The position numbers were made by a program, and so were the translations under genes. Shown in pieces: positions 36,117-37,188 of a DNA stretch of 37,188 nucleotides; the first letter of the stretch is position 1; every line of letters starts with the position of its first letter. The notes under the pieces are model-generated. The model was not told the DNA's origin, did not search any database, and saw only the letters and a program-made list of their open reading frames with translations. This DNA is from Methyloceanibacter sp. (GTDB lineage: Bacteria > Pseudomonadota > Alphaproteobacteria > Rhizobiales > Methyloligellaceae), in assembly GCA_030064755.1 (NCBI GenBank), contig JASJEH010000029.1, positions 1 to 37,188 on the forward strand, written 5' to 3'.

Positions 36117-36338
36117 GTGGATACGCTGCTCACATGGGTTGTCCAAAAAGGCGCGATAGGACTGGCAGTTGTCGCGGCGCTCGCGGTGGGCTATGCCTAT
36201 CGGGACTGGGAGCATCATTCCGATCTGATCGGGCATGAAGGAATGCAGAAACTCATGGCAGAACAGCAGCGCATCACCAGAGATCACGAAAGGCGGATCA
36301 GTGTGATGGAGGCAATCGGCATGGGGGTGGAAGAATGA
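36117..36338 (+). CDS. Single-pass membrane protein with coiled coil
   Basis: The 73-aa protein starts at GTG 36117 (MDTLLTWVVQKGAIGLAVVA) with one membrane segment to about residue 27, then a helical charged part (GMQKLMAEQQRITRDHERRI). Layout is spanin-like, at the end of the rightward early block. The ribosome site is poor, so the start is uncertain. Confidence 0.55.
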   Translation: MDTLLTWVVQKGAIGLAVVAALAVGYAYRDWEHHSDLIGHEGMQKLMAEQQRITRDHERRISVMEAIGMGVEE

Positions 36339-36349
36339 TTTACGGATCA

Positions 36350-36378
36350 TTGATCAATTCCAGGTAAGCTGGTATCGC
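36350..36378 (+). promoter_or_regulatory. Weak putative promoter
   Basis: TTGATC (36350-36355), 17 bases, TATCGC (36373-36378) in the 65-base gap before the gene at 36404. The -10 is poor. GATCATTGATC overlaps the -35. Reported only because the gap is otherwise empty and the gene must be transcribed. Confidence 0.25.
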
Positions 36379-36403
36379 ATATCGTACACAGCACCGGGTA
36401 AAA

Positions 36404-36877
36404 ATGACCGAATCCCTGCACCCCACTCAAGAGCGCCTGGCCAAAGGGGACGCGATCGACTGGGAAGATACCGAGGTCGCGGGCGCAAAGGTCGCCAGGG
36501 TGCGGACCCAAACGGTCCTCGATCACTACTTCTTCCAGGAAAAGCTCACCCGCCGGCAGTACGACGCAGGACAGCGCTTCTATGCCCTATGGCGCGCGGC
36601 AGGCCGGGGCACCAACACGTCATGCTCCTATGACCCCAAGGTGCAGAACAAATCCCGCCAGATCTCCGATACCCAAGCCGAGGCGCATACCCACTACGTC
36701 TCGATCATGAAAGACCTGGGCCCAACCATATCGGCCATCGTCATATCGGTGTGCTGCATTAACGAGGCGCCCAAGGATACGGCCGTAAGCAGGGGAGAAG
36801 AAGCAAGAGCCGGAAAGGCCGTGCTGCGCCTGGCTCTCGACGCACTGGCGGACGCCTTCGGCATGCCCCTTGACTAG
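36404..36877 (+). CDS. DUF6456-like protein, possible late regulator
   Basis: The 157-aa protein has the sequence FFQEKLTRRQYDAGQRFYAL, followed by WRAAGRGTNTSCSYDPKVQN and a C-terminal helix (AGKAVLRLALDALADAFGM). The RRQYDAGxRF motif recalls DUF6456 proteins, mostly alphaproteobacterial. It lies directly before a strong promoter that would serve the packaging and structural genes, the position of late-gene activators or antiterminators. That role is inferred from context. Confidence 0.55.
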   Translation: MTESLHPTQERLAKGDAIDWEDTEVAGAKVARVRTQTVLDHYFFQEKLTRRQYDAGQRFYALWRAAGRGTNTSCSYDPKVQNKSRQISDTQAEAHTHYVSIMKDLGPTISAIVISVCCINEAPKDTAVSRGEEARAGKAVLRLALDALADAFGMPLD

Positions 36878-36898
36878 CCTTGACAGCCTAACTATAAG
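36870..36898 (+). promoter_or_regulatory. Strong promoter upstream of the packaging region
   Basis: TTGACT (36870-36875), 17 bases, TATAAG (36893-36898): five of six matches in both boxes. A second CCTTGAC copy lies inside the spacer, 10 bases downstream (36878-36884), so the -35 region is duplicated. RNA would start near 36905 and run through the small gene at 36929 and, once ends are joined, into terminase. It is the best candidate for the late promoter. Confidence 0.7.
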
Positions 36899-36928
36899 AA
36901 ACGGCTAAGTGGCCAATGGAGCCGGAGA

Positions 36929-37105
36929 ATGAAACCGACCCTGCTTCACCCCCAGGCCCAGCACAACCCCGACATAGCCCAGATCAACCAGAAGCTGGAC
37001 CGCTTGGAAGCCAAGGTGGAGTTGCTCTTTGCCGTGGTGAGCGAGCTCTACTACAACAGCATACCAGATCAAGAGGAGACCTCATTCGATGGGGAGTATC
37101 ACTAG
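36929..37105 (+). CDS. 58-aa coiled-coil protein
   Basis: The ORF starts after two GGAG sites (36918-36921 and 36923-36926) and reads MKPTLLHPQAQHNPDIAQIN, then a heptad helix (QKLDRLEAKVELLFAVVSEL) and an acidic end. The alternative frame at 36916-37161 is Pro/Gly/Arg-rich and is rejected. It is the first gene behind the strong promoter and the last before the genome end. Small coiled-coil proteins here may be late regulators; function unknown. Confidence 0.65.
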   Translation: MKPTLLHPQAQHNPDIAQINQKLDRLEAKVELLFAVVSELYYNSIPDQEETSFDGEYH

Positions 37106-37107
37106 CA

Positions 37108-37121
37108 CCCCCCCCGGGGGG
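37108..37121. other. C8G6 palindrome near the genome end
   Basis: CCCCCCCCGGGGGG contains a perfect 12-bp palindrome (37110-37121), just after the last gene and 56 bases before the terminal repeat. A second stem, CTTCAG/CTGAAG, lies at 37138-37143 and 37158-37163. The 83-base end region has no gene. Such symmetric, GC-rich sites next to terminase are typical of cos regions and terminase binding sites; a hairpin terminator without a U-tract is the other reading. Confidence 0.5.
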
Positions 37122-37176
37122 AAGTGGGCAAGACAACCTTCAGCATCGCGGGTCCTCCTGAAGTGCTCGTAATACG

Positions 37177-37188
37177 GATGCGCAGCCG
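37177..37188. repeat. Terminal direct repeat, right copy (12 bp)
   Basis: Identical to positions 1-12. If the two copies are the same physical site, the genome is circular or cohesive with about 37176 unique bases. Joining them keeps the promoter at 36870 in line with terminase. Confidence 0.6.

Noticed and set aside
36916-37161. 81-codon frame at the right end
   Set aside because: Pro/Gly/Ser/Arg-rich translation; the overlapping 58-codon frame at 36929 gives a clean coiled-coil protein with ribosome sites.

Overview
This window looks like a complete or nearly complete genome of a tailed phage with a long non-contractile tail (siphovirus-like) that infects a Gram-negative, GC-rich host. It carries a lambda-type packaging and head set (Nu1-like and GpA-like terminase, gpB-like portal, protease-capsid fusion), a tail tube, a tail-chaperone frameshift pair and a tape measure. 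No tail sheath is seen. The Gram-negative host is inferred from an outer-membrane beta-barrel with a signal peptide, a lipoprotein with a lipobox, and sigma70-like promoters. An alphaproteobacterial host is only a guess from overall flavour and GC content. The first and last 12 bases are identical and the ends fall just upstream of terminase, as in a cos-type or circularised genome.

Layout. (1) 37-19508, rightward: packaging, head, connector and tail genes, nearly all touching or overlapping by 4 bases. (2) 19509-22043, rightward: small genes, several with signal peptides or membrane segments, that occupy the usual lysis position and have their own promoter near 20946-20974. No recognisable endolysin is present. 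(3) 28904-22040, leftward: one long, translationally coupled operon read from a promoter at 28955-28983. It holds small unknown genes, an HTH protein, a zinc-ribbon protein, a RecE-like exonuclease with a RecT-like annealing protein, an outer-membrane barrel, an HNH endonuclease and a HicA-resembling protein. (4) 29032-36338, rightward: an HTH regulator on a nearly leaderless transcript, a PD-(D/E)XK resolvase-like nuclease, a phage-encoded beta sliding clamp, a DUF1376-type replication protein, a primase zinc domain and TOPRIM-helicase in two overlapping frames, small genes, and a cytosine methyltransferase with a long second ORF nested inside it. (5) 36404-37105: a DUF6456-like gene, a strong promoter and a small coiled-coil gene leading across the junction into terminase.

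How the parts fit. The divergent control region 28905-29031 separates leftward recombination and accessory functions from rightward replication. The clamp and primase-helicase suggest that the phage assembles its own replisome on a host polymerase, because no polymerase gene is seen. Exonuclease plus annealing protein give homologous recombination. The promoter at 36870-36898 would feed packaging and structural genes once the ends are joined. No integrase, excisionase, tRNA or CRISPR array was recognised, so a temperate lifestyle is unproven despite two HTH regulators.

The most unusual signals are: the nested ORF inside the methyltransferase, whose motif order is also permuted; the split primase-helicase; a canonical A AAA AAC slippery site with a 7-bp stem behind it; a repeat-bearing LamG-like protein in the head region; a probable carbohydrate-binding insert in a distal tail protein; mutually exclusive hairpins before the replication genes; and a lysis region lacking any known endolysin.
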